Shown here: positions 26,756 to 38,999 of the stretch, in pieces | Numbering within the stretch: the stretch's first letter is position 1 | Layout of the letters: each line of letters starts with the position of its first letter | NCBI RefSeq assembly: GCF_022201045.2 | Contig: NC_068560.1 | Coordinates: 38,713,001-38,777,000 of the forward strand | From: Citrus sinensis | Taxonomy: Eukaryota > Streptophyta > Magnoliopsida > Sapindales > Rutaceae | DNA: 64,000 nucleotides | Direction: 5' to 3' | Position numbers and translations under genes: made by a program | The notes under the pieces: model-generated | Seen by the model: only the letters and a program-made list of their open reading frames with translations | The model's database searches: none | Told to the model about the DNA's origin: nothing

Positions 26756-29441
26756 TCAACCTTTTAGATCGAGCCTCACATTCTCAACCTTCACCAACAT
26801 CTTTGTCTTCTCTTCTTCCATATCTTTCAAAACAGCCAGCAGTTTGGTCCGATATGCTTCACATCGCTGACTTGCATTTTCCAACTCAACAGTCAATTCC
26901 TGTATTTTCTTGTCCTGGTCCTACAATGAGGCATAAGATTGAGACCAGGTATTCTATTAATCCACGTATTATTGCATTATTACAAAGAAATTCATAAATA
27001 AAATATTCTCATTTGCAGAGACAATTTAATTAAAAAATATATGATTACTTGCCCGGATCAGAGCAAATAGAAAGGAAAGATTAAGACGGGCCCTCATTTA
27101 TAAATTATAGAAAGCCAATAAACTTGAAAGTAGGGAACCCAAAAAAATTAATAATGCAACCAAATAATTGAAGTATCCTTGGCACAATTTGTCCAGCAGT
27201 ATATAGAACCATAACTCTTGCCTTGAAGTAATGAAGGATACAAGGTTAAAAAATTTGAGATTTGCAGCATCTACTTCGACAAATACAAGATCACTGATAC
27301 ACAAGCCACAAATAAAGAGAATGATATGTGGGTAGAAAACTGACCACAGAGCAAGAGTGATGCTGTTGGCATCCACTAAACAGTGAATTCTGTGTGACCC
27401 CAGGACCATACTTCTTTGCAGCAGCAACCTTTTTTGCAGCCTCACGAAGCACGTCCATTGCCATGTTATAAATATGTGCTGATTCTGCCCCTTCTTCTAC
27501 ATATTTGATGACTTCCCGGCATAGATTGTCATAGCGAGCAGCGGACGACTCCTGACGACTACTTGCCAACCCAAGAACGTGACCATTCAATAGAACCCCA
27601 CTTTTGGCATTTCTTGTCCATCGTTTCAGGATATAATGAGATGGCAGAGTAAGAATATTTGTTACTCTAAAAACTGCCAAAATGTGCCTACAAATTATTC
27701 CTGAAAATTCAAACAGTTGGCAGCTGCAGCTAGCTTTCTTTTCAAAAATATTATACCTAACAAAATGTGCTTTTTGTTCTTCCCCAAATTTTGCCACCCG
27801 GTAGATAATCTCTGAGCCTGTATCATTAACTATAGTTGCAGGATAGGCAAGAGTTTCCACTAATTCCTCCTGAAACTTCATAAATATCTTCCTAGTATAA
27901 AGGTTTGCCACTTGTTTTTCCATAGGAGAAGGTGTCTTCAAAACAGGCTCCGTATTTACTGTATCATAATCAGCTTTTACTTCCTTTTCATGCCGAGAGG
28001 CTATTGCTTTCTCATACTGCTTAATGAGGGCCTGAATATTTGTTGATGCATTTATATACCCATCAAAGTATGAGTTTATATTATCACTTGCTTGAGTCAT
28101 GGACATCTCCCCAAAGAATGTATCCCGTAGATAGACTGGCACCCACTGTTGACGAACATTATACATTGATTGGAGCCATTCATTACCCACAAGGTTATAT
28201 CTTCGGATAAGAGATTCCCAGCATGATTCAAATTCATCAACTGTTTCTGTCATGTTGATGCACCTTTGGAACTCTGCTTCAAAATGCGGGTGAGACTGAT
28301 AAACATCAGACAATCTCTCTTGGGCTTCCCTAAACACATTCCACTTACAAAAACGATGTCGGGTTCCTGGAAAAACTTGTGCAACAGCAGCCCGTATAAT
28401 TCTATCCTGGTCAGTTGTAATTGAATTAGGGGAGCGTCCTGACATTGCAGCAAGCCAAGCCTCAAAAAGCCAAATAAATGAGGCCTCAGACTCATTAAGG
28501 AGCAATGCACATCCAAACAATACAGGCTGTCCGTGGTGGTTCAATCCAGTAAAAGGGGCAAATGGAATCCGATAACGATTCATCCTATATGTTGTATCGA
28601 AGGTAACAGTGTCCCCAAAGTAACTATAATTCATTCGTGAATTTGCATCAGCCCAAAAGATATTTCCTGTCGTGTTCTCAAAATCACCTTGGAAGGCACA
28701 AAAGAAACTGGGATCTTCAGCCTGCATTTGTTTTAAGTTGTCAATAACAACCTGACCTCCACTTCCTAGGGTCCTCTGCCTACTACTGCTCATATAATTT
28801 TGACAATCAACTTTTGTAAAACCAACATTATTAACTCCACCTGACTCCTTAATCAACACAGACATAACCCCACTCGGTCCCATCCCAGCTGCTTGAAGTG
28901 TATCAATCAAACTCCGAGCAGGACCAGATACATGTCTATGTGATCTAAGACAATGCACTTTATCAGGTGGCACAAGCTCATGATTATGCTCTTTAATAAG
29001 TTTCGACACTGCCCATTTCCCAGAACCCTGTTTCTTTACCGTCATCTGAGCCTTACACCCAACTCTAGTAATGGTGCGTTGTCTCTTAGACCTATTTTCA
29101 CTGCTCCCACGACGAAACCCTTCCCGTGAACAAACAATTTGGCGGCAAATAATAGATCCATCACGCCTAGACCGCTGGTAAACACTAACACGGGTACTAA
29201 AACCAATACGGCGAGCATAGGAATTATAGAAAATACGGGCAGCTTGTTCAGAATCAAATTCCATACCCTCAAAGGGTTCAAGATTAGGGTCACCATTTAA
29301 AGTTTCAAAATTTCTAGAATTATCTGGGAGTACATGATCATAGTAATCAGAAGGGCGTTCTGAATCATCTTCACCATTCGAATTACGCATTTCATCAAAT
29401 TCAATTACCCCATTTTCAATATCAAGTGGTTCAAATTCCAT
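26756..29441 (-). CDS. FRS: FAR1-related sequence (FRS) protein, domesticated MULE transposase
   Basis: Two coding exons, 27345-29441 and 26756-26920, joined in phase 0 by a 424-bp intron, give 753 aa. The FAR1 DNA-binding domain (about 68-155) shows C104, C129, H152 and H154. The MULE transposase core (about 275-375) retains TFDTTYRMN (D282) and TTDQDRII (D344). A SWIM zinc finger, CSCQLFEFSGIICRH, spans 572-586. The last exon adds a heptad-rich coiled coil (QDKKIQELTVELENASQRCE) that closes typical FRS12/FRS6-like proteins; a model stopping in exon 1 would miss it. The start is the ATG at 29441 (MEFEPLDIENG). FRS proteins are nuclear transcription factors derived from Mutator transposases, involved in light and developmental signalling. 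No terminal inverted repeats flank this gene, as expected for a domesticated copy. Confidence 0.93.
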
Positions 29442-30161
29442 GACCAATTATAACTAAAATGATTAATCCTACAACATGATTAGTATTATAAGAAAGAGGG
29501 TAACTGACCGGAGATCAGGAGCGTTGATCAAGAACAAAAAGAAGTGATTTTGAGTAGACGAGCCCCGTAAGATCAAAATTTTAAGCGCAGTCTCTTATAG
29601 GTATTATAAAATTTTAATGATGAAGGCTTGAAGCATAGAAAGAGGAGGGAATTTGATGTTGAGGGTTTTGGTTCAGTTTGGGTTTGGGAAGAGTTTAGGG
29701 TGTGAAAGAGGGACTCGAATTGGGTTCCTAGTTATTTGTCTTCCCCGCTGGATAACCTTCTGATTGAGAAATCCTTTCATCGTATTGGTGTGGCTTGTCA
29801 TTGCATCCAGTAGATTTATGACATCTGGCTCATTTTAATCTCTTATTTATGAGTGATTCACGTGTATATTTTATACAGCATGTATAATATGTAGTTATAG
29901 TGAAATGATGGAATTAAACTATCCAAATTTTCAAAGTTGGCTTAATAATTTTGCTCCAGATACAGTTGCATAGGCTCTTAATGCAAAATCACCACAACTA
30001 ATTGAATCATTCATTCACAAACTTAATGTAAACTTGGGACTGAATCAACAGTCACCACCAATTCAAAGGGGGCAAATGTTGAAGAACAAAGATCAGAAGT
30101 ACAGTTGTAGTTCTAGATAATATGTTTGCTAGAACAGCCAGGTTCAATTTGAACAAGAAAA
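29442..30161. other. FRS 5' flank and UGT relic 3' flank
   Basis: The left side carries the presumed FRS leader and promoter, the right side is the 3' flank of the dead UGT. No coding similarity seen. Confidence 0.45.
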
Positions 30162-31084
30162 CTAAACCCCGACAAGTCGAGAAACAATTTCATGAATAGA
30201 CTCATCTGAGCATCCACCTTCATCTACTGCCGTTTCTGCAAGCTCTTTCCAGTGCATGGACTTTGTAATCTCCTGCCTTCTCTCTCCAAGCATAACTTCC
30301 CTCAATTATGAAGAAAGTGGAAGTAGGAATTAAACCTAAGGTCAATGCAAACGGACTTGCTACGGCAGAAGAAATCAACAGAGGCAATGTGTTTTGAACA
30401 TCCCACTGCCTGATGAGCCAGCATTTCCAATTGCAGGCACCATGTCACCACTAACTCCTTTTCTGATGTTTCCTCCACAAAATTGACAGGTAGCCTGTTT
30501 TCGCCACCCACAAGAAGTTGTTGTTGCCATTTTGTCTCAAAGCCTGCACCATTTCAGACATCAGTTCTGCATTCAAACTTGCACTACTCCCAAATGATAC
30601 CGATACAAGTGACCTGGTTTCGTTTGCGTTCAGCCAAATCATGCAAGCATCATTATTTAGGTTGAAGATACTGAAAGCATAGTCCGTGTCTCCTTCGAGA
30701 TGAATAGATGGCACAGTTGGTCCAATTGCCCTAACAGGCCAGAATTATTGATTGTCCATGTCAGCACCTACTTTTTAGCCACATGAACTTGTTAAGAAGT
30801 CATTACATGTCAACCCAAAATAAGATTTATCAAATTAATTGTAGTCCTTTTCACAACTTTTTTTGTATCTTATAAATTGTTATGCAGTCCACTTACCACT
30901 TCTTCCAACTTATCGAACAAGTTGAAAAGGACACAATCTGCTGTCTTAATGTTGCTGAATTGTTCCAACAACTGTTCAATTACAGGATGAAACTGCCCAG
31001 TAACAGGATGAAGCGAAGGCAAATTTGGAAGAACAAGCTGCAGCAGTCCAATCAAGAATGCTGGAGGCCGATAGATTTGTTTCT

Positions 31085-31490
31085 TGGTTGCGGCCGCTGT
31101 CTGGGGTGGTGAAGTTGACTATGAATGGTTGCTTTAGGGGCAATCGTGGGTTGTCTGCTCCGGGTGGTATTCTCCATGATCACCGAGGTGCTTTTGGTTC
31201 CTTCTTGGGCCATCAGTTAATTTTTTATGCTGAGTTAATGGCAATTTTGCGAGGGTTTATAATTTCCTGTTAAACTTGGTTACTCTGTGCTTGAGATATG
31301 GTCTGACTCGATCACAGTGATCTCTTAGATTCAATCTTCGGACTCTGTGCATTGAGATTATGCCAATACTTTTAGGCGACTTATGCCACTGATTTTATGG
31401 CTAACCGAGTTTACACTCCTCGGATTCGTCAGAATTTTTTGGTTCTCGGTGTATTCCACCTATTTATCTAACCTTATTCATCTGGCTGTC
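31085..31490 (+). mobile_element. LINE-type RNase H fragment
   Basis: The plus strand encodes VKLTMNGCFRGNRG, APGGILHDHRGAFGSF and, after a frameshift near 31270, LGYSVLEIWSDSITVI. This is the RVT_3/RNase H-like domain found at the 3' end of plant non-LTR retrotransposons and in their relics. Stops and the frameshift make it non-functional. It sits inside the UGT relic in opposite orientation; no target duplication or poly(A) tail was identified. Confidence 0.75.
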
Positions 31491-31893
31491 CAGGAAAATC
31501 TCTCATGTTAGGCAGTAGTGTTGCATACCCTTTTAATCTATTATATATTTTCTTTTTTGATTGGAGGTTTTGATTCATGTCTTTCTTCTTATGTATTTTT
31601 TTATTTTTTTGATCTATACTATAAGTAGGGAACCGGCCTAACCCCACCGTAGTAACATCTAACATCTCCAAGTGCATAGCGCAGTAAATGGCAATAGCAG
31701 CACACGATTGAGTGAAAAATACGGCAACAGCCACACGGCCCACATCCAGCTGCTTAGCTATATCCAGCACCAATGTAAAACTAGCATCATACACAGGACA
31801 ACTCAGGGGATTCACAGAAACCTCCAGTTTAATAATAAGTTCAACTAAATTACTTGACCCACTAGCTTTTAACTTCTCAATATAACTCTTAAA

Positions 31894-32587
31894 TAGGGAT
31901 GGCAATGGGGTGGGGTGGGGGTGGGGTGGGGGTGGGGAGGCTTACCCCATTAAAATTTTTTGCCTCCATTTCCCACCCCATTCCTCAATAAATTTAGTGG
32001 GTTGGGGATGGTGAATCCCCACATGGGGAATGATTTCCCCATTCTCCATTTACATATTTTATAGTAAATATAAATATATGATTTTAGTAAATTAAAAATT
32101 AGAAACTTAAAATAAAATTATCACCATATTATGAAGTATTTAATTTTTTTTAAACAATCTCTAAAAGTTTGAAACAATATCTTAAAATGATATTAAAAGT
32201 GAAAAATATTTAAAGAGAGCAACACCTTAAAAGAGAAAAGAAAACATAATAATGTTTTAGAATTGAAAAATATTGTAGGGTTTTCTTTTATTCATATCTT
32301 GTTTATATTACATAAAAATTAAAAAAATTATTAATTGACATAATAGTTGATAAAATAAAAATTACTAAATAAAAATTACTAAATAAAAATTAAAAACATA
32401 TTTATATATAATGGGGATTGGAGTGGGGTGGGGTGGGGAGTGCAATACCAAACCCCACCCCGTTAACAATTTGGGGATTATTTTCCCCCCACTTTCCACC
32501 CCGTTCTCCAAAAATTATTAAAAATTTTTCCCATTTGGGGTGGAGCTCCATGGAGCCCCAAAACCGTAGAGAATTTTGCCATCCCTA
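31894..32587 (-). mobile_element. Non-autonomous hAT element inserted in UGT relic
   Basis: A 694-bp element with ends tagggatggcaatgggg and ttttgccatcccta. The flanks ctcttaaa (31886-31893) and cccttaaa (32588-32595) agree at 7 of 8 positions, the 8-bp target duplication of hAT elements. It is an inverted homologue of 2706-3395, sharing the subterminal GGGGT clusters and the AT-rich core. No coding capacity. It interrupts the N-terminal part of the UGT relic. Confidence 0.85.
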
Positions 32588-32700
32588 CCCTTAAACCCCC
32601 TAACTCCTATCCCACCGTCACTGCAAAAATCATACACGGTAGATTCTAGTGTAATCGAATCAGTTCCTTGTGATCACTGTGATTTTTAAGACCTCTCAAG

Positions 32701-33793
32701 GATAAGATACACGTTTGGAATTTGGAATAGGGGTTATGTGGCCTTGACCAAGCCCATGAAATGGGAACAGCAAAATTTGAGCTTTATAAGATCTTTCTTT
32801 CTCCTTTTCTCTAATTATAAATTACGAATGAACTCCCTGCATTGTATTCTCTCCTTGTATGGTTTAATAAAGCAGGATAAAAATGAGCGAGTGAACATCT
32901 GAATCTGATTAAAGAATACAGTACAGCAGTATGCCTTCAGTATGCGTCAAAAAGTAACAACTTCAATTTAGACAGCAGAGGACGGTTCAAAGGAAAAACG
33001 AACGAAGAAAATACTTTTTAAATTCCTTCAACTAAGTAGAATAGACAATCGCATACCTGACCCTAACCAAACCTAAACCCTGGATCATTCCTCCAACGGG
33101 AAGATTGAGAGCAGACGCAGTGACAAAGAGAAGAAGACTTGATCAGGCTGATTTTCTATTTCATCTACCCAGTTGGTATTTTCTGTGTTTCACATAAATT
33201 TGCTTTTGTGCATATAAAATTTCCGCCTCAGGAAGTCGGGCTGACACTGGTAGGTAACTTTTCTCTTTTTCGGTAAAGAACCTGAAAATTCAATGTTTGA
33301 TTGATATAAAAACACTAGAACAATCGAGCCGAAGTTTGTTCCTGAGCAAAAAGGTGCAATGATCAAAATATAAGACAAATTTCACGTTCATTACGGAAAA
33401 ATGGCACTAAAAAAACTCGCAAATTATTCTTCAGTAACAGCGATTGATTTCTTTAACGGGTATCTCAAAAAATAGAAAAGCTAGTATTGGCTTGGCTACA
33501 TCCAGTCACCGTAGCCAGTAAGAATCTATAAGAATCTTTGATTGCCATATTGATGCACTGAGGATTTAAACCGCTGGAAAAATTTTGATCTTCCAAAAAC
33601 TCGCAATGCATACCTCTCTAGTTATTATCTATATCGGACAAAAATGTAACACTGGATAGAATAACAAAAGAGAATGAACTCAATTCATTACTACCAATAC
33701 ACAGTAAATGGCTTGGCAAAAGAAGAAGAAAGCAAGCATAATCAGCTAAGTTGTCTTAAAGAAGAAAGCAAAGCATAATCAGCCAACTTCGTC
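32701..33793. other. Intergenic; PFP-alpha 3' side
   Basis: The right part probably holds the 3'UTR of the PFP-alpha gene. No further genes or transposon ends seen. A short direct repeat (aagaagaaagcaagcataatcag, then again) lies at 33722-33781. Confidence 0.45.
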
Positions 33794-36700
33794 TTAAAGT
33801 GTTGTCTGGCCTCCAGATGCAGACATTGCTGAGAGAACTTCCGTCACAGAAGCCATAACACTCAAAGCTGCTTTCAGTACCTCTTGTGAACAACCTGGTT
33901 TCACTATGGTTCGAACCTGGGAAATAAATTGGAAAAAGAAAAAAAAAAAACAAGGAAACACTAAGTGGAATCCACAATTGCACGAGCACACACATCATAA
34001 AGCTCAAATAAAAGATGAAAATTTGAAAGATATGTCGCGCGCGCACACACACATATATAAGAACATAAAGAACAAAGAAATAACAAGATTTAAGCACCTC
34101 GTCTAGATACTTCTGCAGTTCCTTAATACGGCCCATGTAATCCCGGTCTTCAACACACAGAGTTACAGCCTTAGCATCTGCACCAGGACCATCAAACTGA
34201 ACGGGTCCAGGATTTCTGTAGAGGTCGTCCAACAAGAATCTTGTTGCATTTTGTCTCAAGAGCCTGCAACCAACACCATACAGTAGATAAAATCAAAGTT
34301 GCCATTGAACTTGTATCCCCATTGTTTGTGTGTTTGTGTATTTGTGTATGACAGAAAGAGAGAGAATTACAGCAAACATGACTTCACCCCATGTAATTAT
34401 TTCATCATTAAAATTCTGTACTTGTTCTCATTTTCTTCAGTCACAAGAAGCATCTTAAACATGCAAAATTTGGACAGTGAAAAGGGACTTACTCATAAGC
34501 TTTGCCTCTCATATCCACAGTAGCGGGGTTAATAGCCGGTCGTCCAATTGAAGAAGCACCCGGATTTTGAGACCAACGTTTTACAGTCATCATTGACTGA
34601 GGTTTAGCAAAAGTAGCAAAAGTAGCAAAAGAATTCAACAAGTCGCCTTACAAAAGGATGAGGAAAACTAAAATATTTGAGCTCCATTTGAACGAGACAA
34701 ACTATACAATTGAAAAGAATGAAAACCTAACTGTAATTGGAGCAGCACCACAACGCCACTTGTTCGCAGGATTCTTAAGATTAGTCACAGTAGCCATGTA
34801 ACCATTCAAACCAGCAGCAAGAATATGGTAGCAGATGTGTCCAAGAACCTGAATGTATATTACATGATAATTTATTAACACAGTACACATAGGAGACCTA
34901 GCACCAAAAAGACAAAAAAAGACAAAGGAAAACATGGATTATTCTGAGGAGCCAGGGCAACACTAGGTGATAACTTACGTAGGCATAGTCACAGTCGAAT
35001 TTCGATGGCAATGATCCACGAGCCTGATAACCGAAAAAGTGGCAGATTGCATTGAACTTTTTACCCTTGTACGTGCCCTCTTTCTGTACAAAACAATAAA
35101 AATATCAGTAACTAAAACTTTCATCATAATTAATGTTCAACCAGTAAAGAAGAAAAGATATATAAGAATATTCAGATTGGTCATGATAAGTATCACTGAT
35201 ATTATAATTTATTTTATTGTTTCTTTGAGAGAGAGAGAGGATGGTATAATAGGAAAGCAACAAAAGATAGCCATCATACCAGGCGCTTGTTCATTTCAAC
35301 TTCCACAAGATGTGCAAGAAGTTTCTCCGTCTCAATCTGGAAATGTATAAAATGAGATATCTAGAATCCAAAGACATTTGTTTTTACATAACAAGTGTCT
35401 CAAGTGTATCACCTGGGATAATTGTGCAGAATCATCTGACTCGGGTTGAAGAAGAAGCTGTGACATCAAAAATATTAGATAAGCATCATCAGTCATTAAC
35501 GTTAATATTAACTGGCAAGAATCTTAAAAATGGGAAATGTCGACAGAAATTAGAACCTGTTTCTTGATGAAGGGTGGTAAAAATTCAAACAAAGCAGACG
35601 CCCAGGGTGAAAGTTGAGAAGAAATGTTATCAACAGGAACTCCTTGCCTCAGCAAACTGTGAATTTCCTGAGGTACAAAAAGGCAATGTTAAATCACAAT
35701 GTCACACTTACAGACTTGTATAACAAGTAACCATGAAAATTGTTGAAAACTTTACTGCAGGAAAGGACGAAACAACATCAATAAAATGGAGATTCAAACA
35801 AGAGAAACCTCTTCTTGCTGCAGAGGGACTGAGAGAGCAGGAGAGAAGAGGCACCACAAAAGAAACCACTACTTAGATAGATGCGTGAATTACCTTCAAT
35901 AGAGCATATACTTCAGGAATGCTTTCTATGAGCCCTTCTGGCAGCAGGATGACCCCATGGTTCTTGTCTGGTCCAAATACATTAGGTTAGCAACAATGGA
36001 AAGAGTCAGAAGCAACATAAAACTAAAGCAATAAAGTTCAAAACCTTGTTCTGCTCTGGCTTGAACAGCATCACAAATTTGTTTCGTTAGATCAAACAGA
36101 GTAAGCTTTGAAGCAGCCACTTCCTCACCTAGAATTACCTGCAAAAGTTCATATAGATGATTTACAAAGTGCTCATAAATGTAGAAGGCATATAATAGCT
36201 ACACCACAGAAATATAGCAACAAGCAAGAAATGCAAACCATATTCGGATGAGACTGAAGGGTGCATTCCAAAGCAACATGTGATGCCCTCCTACCCATCA
36301 GACGAATAAAATAATAATACTGAAAAGGGAAAGAAGTTAGAGCTTCTGGAAAGACAACAGCAGGGGGTGGGAAACATATATTAAAAACGTTTCTAATCTA
36401 CCAACGTCAAAAGCTTCATTATGCAAGTTTAACAATGCCACACTATTGTCCCTGCATGCTTATGCCACATTATTGTTCTCAGATCCAAGTAGAGACTGAA
36501 TGACAAGTTCTAAGAGGAGATATCGAATTATGTCAGAAGAACCCATTACCTTCTCTGCAGAGAGAGCATCAGTGCACACATTACTGATCAGTTGTGAATT
36601 GACCTGAACATAGGGAAGGACTGTTAGTTCGCATATGGCCTCTATAAAAATAATAATGACAAAATCAACTGTTACATTACTACTAAAAGCTTATAGGTCA

Positions 36701-38999
36701 CTGCAACACTAAAAGTTTGCACATATTAGAATAGACTCATAGTCTAGTTCAGAGCAGTTCATCTGCAAGATGCCTTTTTCCTAGTGGCCTAGATCATTTT
36801 CTTCACACATACTCTTCTGTGAATAAATGACAGTGGCATAAATCTTTAAATTTTCCCTGAATTCTACTTTCGTTCTACATAGAAAGGATAACAGATGAAA
36901 AAACACAAGAAGGAACCATGTACAAAACAATTTTGGCTTCTGTGAAAATTGAAAGATTCCATAATATTTGACTCATACCTTGCATATTGTATCAAAACCA
37001 ACATTGGTTTCCACAAATTGATTCTTGAGATCTCCATTCAAAGTAACAGGAACACCAACCACCTGCAAATTCCATTTAGTTCATTAACATATCAATATAA
37101 CTCAAAAAATCATACTTTGCAAAAGATATACAGATCGGGAGGTGCATACTTTGCAAAAGATATACAGATCGGGAGGTGCATAACTGCAATAGAGGCATTG
37201 AAGAAGCCAACTAATTCTAACAATACGGAGGAGCCTATTATTTCAAAGGGGAAAAAAAAACAAACAAGACCAAGAACTACCTTTGTTGGGCATTTTGCTT
37301 CAGCAAATGTTTCAGCAAGGTATGCAGCATCTGTGTTTGATGTGACCCCTTGAAAAGCACCAATTTCATGTTCAATAACATAAAAGAGAAGATATATAGT
37401 AAGCACATGTGCAAGTCCTAAAGCATATTCACCTCCAATAATGACAAGGCCATCCAAGTTCAAATTTTTGCATGCAGTTAGTGCAGCATTGACTTGCTCT
37501 GTTGTTCTGATTTGATCTTTTGTGCGTCCCAGCATGTCATAACCACCTTGTCAAGCACAATTATTTTAAAGTTTGTCAGACTTTAGACCACGTGAGAATT
37601 GAAATTCTTAACATAAAACTGCCTTCAGCAAAATCTACCTTGATTTTTGTAGGTTGAAAGAATTTCTTTTGTGACCTCAAGAGTTTTCTGTGCAAATAAA
37701 CCTTCAGAACCACCTGTTCATGGAAACAGAGATTGACATAACACAAAAAAGAGGATTATGTGTTTGCTTCGTTACAGGAACCATTTGTGCTGAAACTAGA
37801 AACAGAAATGCTACTTACCCAAAAATCCAAGCAAAGTACTCTTAGGGTTGTGTAGCTTGAGCGCATCGTAAAGGCCCCAAACGACATTGTGTCCACCAGG
37901 AGATTGTCTTCCACAGAAGACAATTCCCACCCTATTGTAAGAAAATAGATTATCTATGAATGAAATTTCTGTAACTACACATTCCAGAGAAATTCAAAAT
38001 TCTTTTATTTATTTATTTTTTTCCTTGGGGCACAGCCAGTTCATTTCATAATTCAAACCAGTGCAACACCATTCTTTCAAATTAAAGCAAAAATTACACA
38101 AAGAAATCATATGAGTTTTAGTGCAAGCAATATTAATCAAATGTGTACCTAATAGCAGGATGCTCAGTTATAATTTGAGCATCAGGTACTTTGGCAGTTG
38201 CTCTAAGAAAGTGAGCCAAAGGCTGACCGTAAGTGTGAGGAAAGGATCGGCTAATGGAATGGGTATCAGCTGGGTCAGCAGTTGTAGTTGAATCACCAAA
38301 TTCCACCCTGACAGTAGTTCCCTGCATGTTCGCGTTGAATGAAAACATTTGCAACAAATAAATAGCCAACAAGGCGATGTCCCAAAAATGAAATGATTGC
38401 GGGTCAGAAGGATTAAAAAGGAAAAAGAATAACATTTTAAAAAATGTTTTATATGAAATCAGAATTAGTAGTACCGTTATGAAGAAAGGATGAATGTAGT
38501 CAACAAGTTTTTTATTTTCATTTTTTGCATAAGAAACTCAAAAATGTATCGATGATGAAGATTTTAAGCCAGACAGTGAATTTGAATTCAGTTTGCACAA
38601 AATTACAAACTTAATTTGATTAAAAAAAAAAAGAAGAATCAGTTAAGTCTCCAGCAAAATTAACAAGAAGAGAGCGTGCAATCCCGTTCTGCATTGGATG
38701 GAAATAGACAAACATATAAGATCTACTCAAACAAATCAGCCAAAATCGACAGCAGATCTAGCCTACAACCGAAAAACAACAAGCAACACACTGAGAATTA
38801 AAAAAATAATTCTGCAGAGGTCATCGATCTAAAACTTGAAATAGAAAGAAAACAAAGCTAAACCAAAAATATGACGGAGATGTTAAGTACGCGTGGATTC
38901 ATTCAGTACCTGAAGGCAAGGAGGGAGCTCGGGCTGGTAAAGAGATCGGAGTTGTTGAAGGCCGGAGAGTTCTCTCGGAATACCGAAATCCGAGTCCAT
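33794..38999 (-). CDS. PFPA: Pyrophosphate-fructose-6-phosphate 1-phosphotransferase alpha subunit (PFP-alpha)
   Basis: Nineteen exons: 38910-38999, 38149-38321, 37819-37931, 37639-37713, 37433-37546, 37281-37348, 36979-37062, 36550-36603, 36239-36319, 36045-36138, 35894-35967, 35557-35667, 35413-35457, 35280-35336, 34979-35083, 34732-34848, 34493-34596, 34098-34263, 33794-33916; 1848 bp, 615 aa, close to the roughly 617 aa of the Arabidopsis protein. Motifs include [51 protein letters not shown] and [20 protein letters not shown]. The catalytic PKTIDGDL of the beta subunit is replaced by PVTLNGDL (216-223), in line with the regulatory, non-catalytic role of alpha. With beta it forms the cytosolic PPi-dependent enzyme that reversibly interconverts fructose-6-phosphate and fructose-1,6-bisphosphate, activated by fructose-2,6-bisphosphate. 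Its place beyond CDKB2 fits the conserved Arabidopsis order. Confidence 0.96.
37111..37178. repeat. 34-bp perfect tandem duplication in PFP-alpha intron
   Basis: catactttgcaaaagatata and the following 14 bases occur twice in a row (37111-37144, 37145-37178), inside the intron between exons 37281-37348 and 36979-37062. Confidence 0.9.

Larger units (their letters stand above)
30162..32700 (-). pseudogene. UGT74-like glycosyltransferase pseudogene, split by insertions
   Basis: Pieces of a family-1 UDP-glycosyltransferase lie in order on the minus strand. An N-terminal part (31640-31893, continuing beyond the hAT element to about 32690) has VNPLSCPVYDASFTLVLDIA and FFTQSCA. The middle (30870-31055) has LPNLPSLHPVTGQF and NIKTADCVLFNLFDKLEE. 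Next come YAFSIFNLNNDACMIWLN and VSVSFGSSASL (30560-30690). A broken PSPG box (30380-30510) reads LPVNFVEETSEK, VVTWCLQLEMLAHQAVGC and then loses frame. The C-terminus (30162-30305) has REVMLGERRQEI, WKELAETAVDEGGCSDESI and a stop at 30162. The sugar-donor half of the PSPG box is missing or deleted, and frameshifts, a LINE RNase H fragment and a 694-bp hAT element interrupt it. Best match from memory is the UGT74 group; no product is possible. Confidence 0.85.

Noticed and set aside
27098-27445. Minus-strand frame continuing past FRS exon 1
   Set aside because: It reads into the intron; the conserved coiled-coil exon at 26756-26920 shows where the protein continues.
33909-33916. ggttcgaacc as a tRNA T-loop
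   Set aside because: It belongs to the 5' end of the last PFP-alpha exon; no cloverleaf can be formed around it. No tRNA was found elsewhere by eye.
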